Below the pieces are notes generated by a model. That model ran no database searches. It was not told where the DNA came from and saw only the letters and a list, made by a program, of their open reading frames with translations. The position numbers and the translations under genes are program-made. A stretch of DNA of 15,195 nucleotides, from the NCBI GenBank assembly GCA_019237175.1, contig JAFAHP010000427.1, positions 1-15,195 on the forward strand, given 5' to 3'. This stretch comes from Alphaproteobacteria bacterium (lineage in GTDB: Bacteria; Pseudomonadota; Alphaproteobacteria; ATCC43930; CGMCC-115725). The number at the start of each line of letters is the position of its first letter. The stretch's first letter is position 1. Positions 13,947 to 15,195 of this stretch are shown piece after piece.

Positions 13947-14879
13947 ATGCGCCGTCCTATTGAGAATAAGCCGCCCAACCACGAACGCTGGATCATTTCC
14001 TATGCCGACTTTACGACATTGTTGCTGGCGACCTTTGTCGTTATGTACGCCGTGTCGAGTGTCAATTCCTCGAAATTTCAGCAAATGTCGGAAGCGTTTT
14101 CGACCGCGTTCATGGGCAAAGAGATCAAGATCCAATCCTCGGGACTTGCTGCTGGCCACAAAGCGCCGTTCGAGAACATGCCTTCGCCAGTCCATGCCCC
14201 GATAATTACGCGTGAGCCGCAAGTCAAAAACCTGCCGCCCGCCTTGCGGCAGCAAGTCGAGCGCCAGGCGGAGAAACTCAACGAAGCTTACGAAAAGCTC
14301 AAAGCCCTGCTCGCCGGCATGATCAGCAAGGGCGAGGTCCGGGTGTCGCTGCAGTCAGTCGGAGTCGTCGTCGATATCAATGCCGTCGTGTTGTTCGACA
14401 GCGCGCAGGCCGATTTGACACCGGCCGCTGTGAGTATGATCGAGCAGGTTGCGGATATCTTAAAGGAGTTGAATTATCCTATACAGATTAATGGATTCAC
14501 CGACAATGCCCCGATCCGCACTGCGCAGTTCAGTTCGAATTGGGATCTGTCGGCCGCGCGTGCCATATCCGTCGTCAAACGTTTCGTCGAGGGTGGTATC
14601 GATCCGTCGCTGCTTGTCGGTGCCGGCTACGGCGAATATCACCCGGTCGCCACCAATGACACCTCGGAGGGGAAGGCGATGAACCGCCGCGTATCGATCG
14701 TCGTGGTCTCGCGATTACAAGACCAGGACATCATGCAGACCCCGATTATCGGGGCGCCGCAACAGCTTGTCCCGCAGACCCCCTCGGCAGGAGGCGTCGG
14801 CCCGTCCGTCCCGGCGCGCTCGGCTTTCAAAGGGCCTGCAGCGGTGTGCGGCGCGGACGCCGGCGGGGGTCTCTGCTGA
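13947..14879 (+). CDS. motB: Flagellar motor stator protein MotB
   Basis: The 310-residue protein has a short basic N terminus, one membrane helix (about 18-38, SYADFTTLLLATFVVMYAVS) with the ion-carrying Asp21, a helical linker (95-130, possible coiled coil) and an OmpA-like peptidoglycan-binding domain (145-255). The latter includes VLFDSAQADLTPAAV, INGFTDNAPI and FSSNWDLSAARAISVVKRFV, then NRRVSIVV. The Asp residue and surrounding YADF suit a proton motor, but sodium use cannot be excluded. The ATG at 13947 was chosen over GTG at 13914 because GAGGAG lies four bases upstream (13937-13942). The last 55 residues (Pro/Gln/Gly-rich, ending GGGLC) extend beyond the OmpA domain; such tails vary in the family. 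Confidence 0.95.
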   Translation: MRRPIENKPPNHERWIISYADFTTLLLATFVVMYAVSSVNSSKFQQMSEAFSTAFMGKEIKIQSSGLAAGHKAPFENMPSPVHAPIITREPQVKNLPPALRQQVERQAEKLNEAYEKLKALLAGMISKGEVRVSLQSVGVVVDINAVVLFDSAQADLTPAAVSMIEQVADILKELNYPIQINGFTDNAPIRTAQFSSNWDLSAARAISVVKRFVEGGIDPSLLVGAGYGEYHPVATNDTSEGKAMNRRVSIVVVSRLQDQDIMQTPIIGAPQQLVPQTPSAGGVGPSVPARSAFKGPAAVCGADAGGGLC

Positions 14880-14909
14880 ACCGCGAACTGTGGATCCGGA
14901 AACAGCGCA

Positions 14910-15131
14910 GTGCGTCCATTCCTGCTCGCTGCAGGGCTCGCTTTGATGTGGTTCGCGCTCTTCCAGAACGCCAATGTCGAGGGCGACCTGCCGCCCTGGG
15001 GAATAGCGGCGGTATTGGGGACGCGCTTTTCCGTAGATTTGGTCTGTGCCTGGCTGGGGGTGACGCTATTGCGGCTCGGGTTCCTGTTGTGCCGCCTGGG
15101 ATGGGTTCGACTGACAACGCCTCGCGGCTGA
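14910..15131 (+). CDS. Small membrane protein of unknown function behind motB
   Basis: A 73-residue frame starts at GTG 14910, 30 bases after motB, with a GGAAA element upstream. The protein begins RPFLLAAGLALMWFALF (a first membrane helix, about 4-19), has a polar turn NANVEGDLPPWG, a second hydrophobic stretch (about 30-60, with VLGTRFSVDLVCAWLGVTLL) and a basic tail. I do not recognise the family. The spacing of four bases to the following start codon and the lack of a terminator suggest that it belongs to the flagellar operon, and a small two-helix protein there could be an export or stator accessory factor, but nothing in the sequence shows this. A competing minus-strand frame covers part of the same DNA but has no gene-like features. 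Confidence 0.55.
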   Translation: MRPFLLAAGLALMWFALFQNANVEGDLPPWGIAAVLGTRFSVDLVCAWLGVTLLRLGFLLCRLGWVRLTTPRG

Positions 15132-15135
15132 TCAG

Positions 15136-15195
15136 ATGACTGCGACCCGACAGCCTCTGATCTTGTGGCAAATTCCGGAACTCACAGGGGGATCG
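15136..15195 (+). CDS. Start of a further operon gene, cut by window edge
   Basis: An ATG at 15136, four bases after the stop of the small membrane protein, opens 20 codons without a stop to the end of the window. The peptide begins MTATRQPLILWQIPEL. This is too short to assign. The spacing and direction suggest that the operon continues; flagellar genes still missing from the window (for example flhB, fliR, fliP, fliI, fliL) would be natural candidates for genes further on. Confidence 0.45.
   Translation, partial: MTATRQPLILWQIPELTGGS

Overview
The window is GC-rich DNA with the codon usage and gene families of an alphaproteobacterium. A Hyphomicrobiales member (Bradyrhizobium/Rhodopseudomonas-like) or a sphingomonad is my best guess, but this is inference from gene style and there is no rRNA to confirm it. 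It splits into two parts that point away from each other across a gene-poor spacer (about 2354-3017).

Left part, minus strand (1-2353): the N-terminal third of an AI-2E/PerM-type membrane protein running off the left edge, a 56-residue CsbD-like stress protein with a clear hairpin terminator behind it, and a 504-residue regulator with three PAS domains and a C-terminal LuxR-type helix-turn-helix. These are general stress and sensing genes with no obvious link to motility.

Right part, plus strand (about 2873-15195): one very tightly packed flagellar operon. A sigma-54-like promoter candidate and a small hairpin precede an atypical PilZ-like protein, followed by fliE, fliF, fliG, fliK, fliM, fliN, fliQ, flhA, a fliA-like sigma factor, motA, motB, a 73-residue membrane protein of unknown role, and the first 20 codons of another gene. 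Most neighbours overlap or lie within about 30 bases, so the set is probably translated in a coupled way. It encodes the MS ring and its rod adaptor (FliF, FliE), the C-ring switch (FliG, FliM, FliN), two export-gate parts (FliQ, FlhA), the hook-length ruler (FliK), the stator (MotA, MotB) and a late-gene sigma factor. FliH, FliI, FliJ, FliL, FliO, FliP, FliR and FlhB are absent and must lie elsewhere if the flagellum is functional.

The flagellar set looks more like the gamma/betaproteobacterial type (FliA present, FliF and FliN sequence style, a PilZ-like partner) than the usual Caulobacter/Rhizobium type, which suggests an acquired or secondary flagellar system (inference). The most unusual points are a FliM without the N-terminal CheY-binding motif, a FliA whose region 2.3 is strongly altered, a PilZ-like protein without c-di-GMP-binding motifs leading the operon, and a GC-rich, low-complexity insert with an eight-G run inside fliK.
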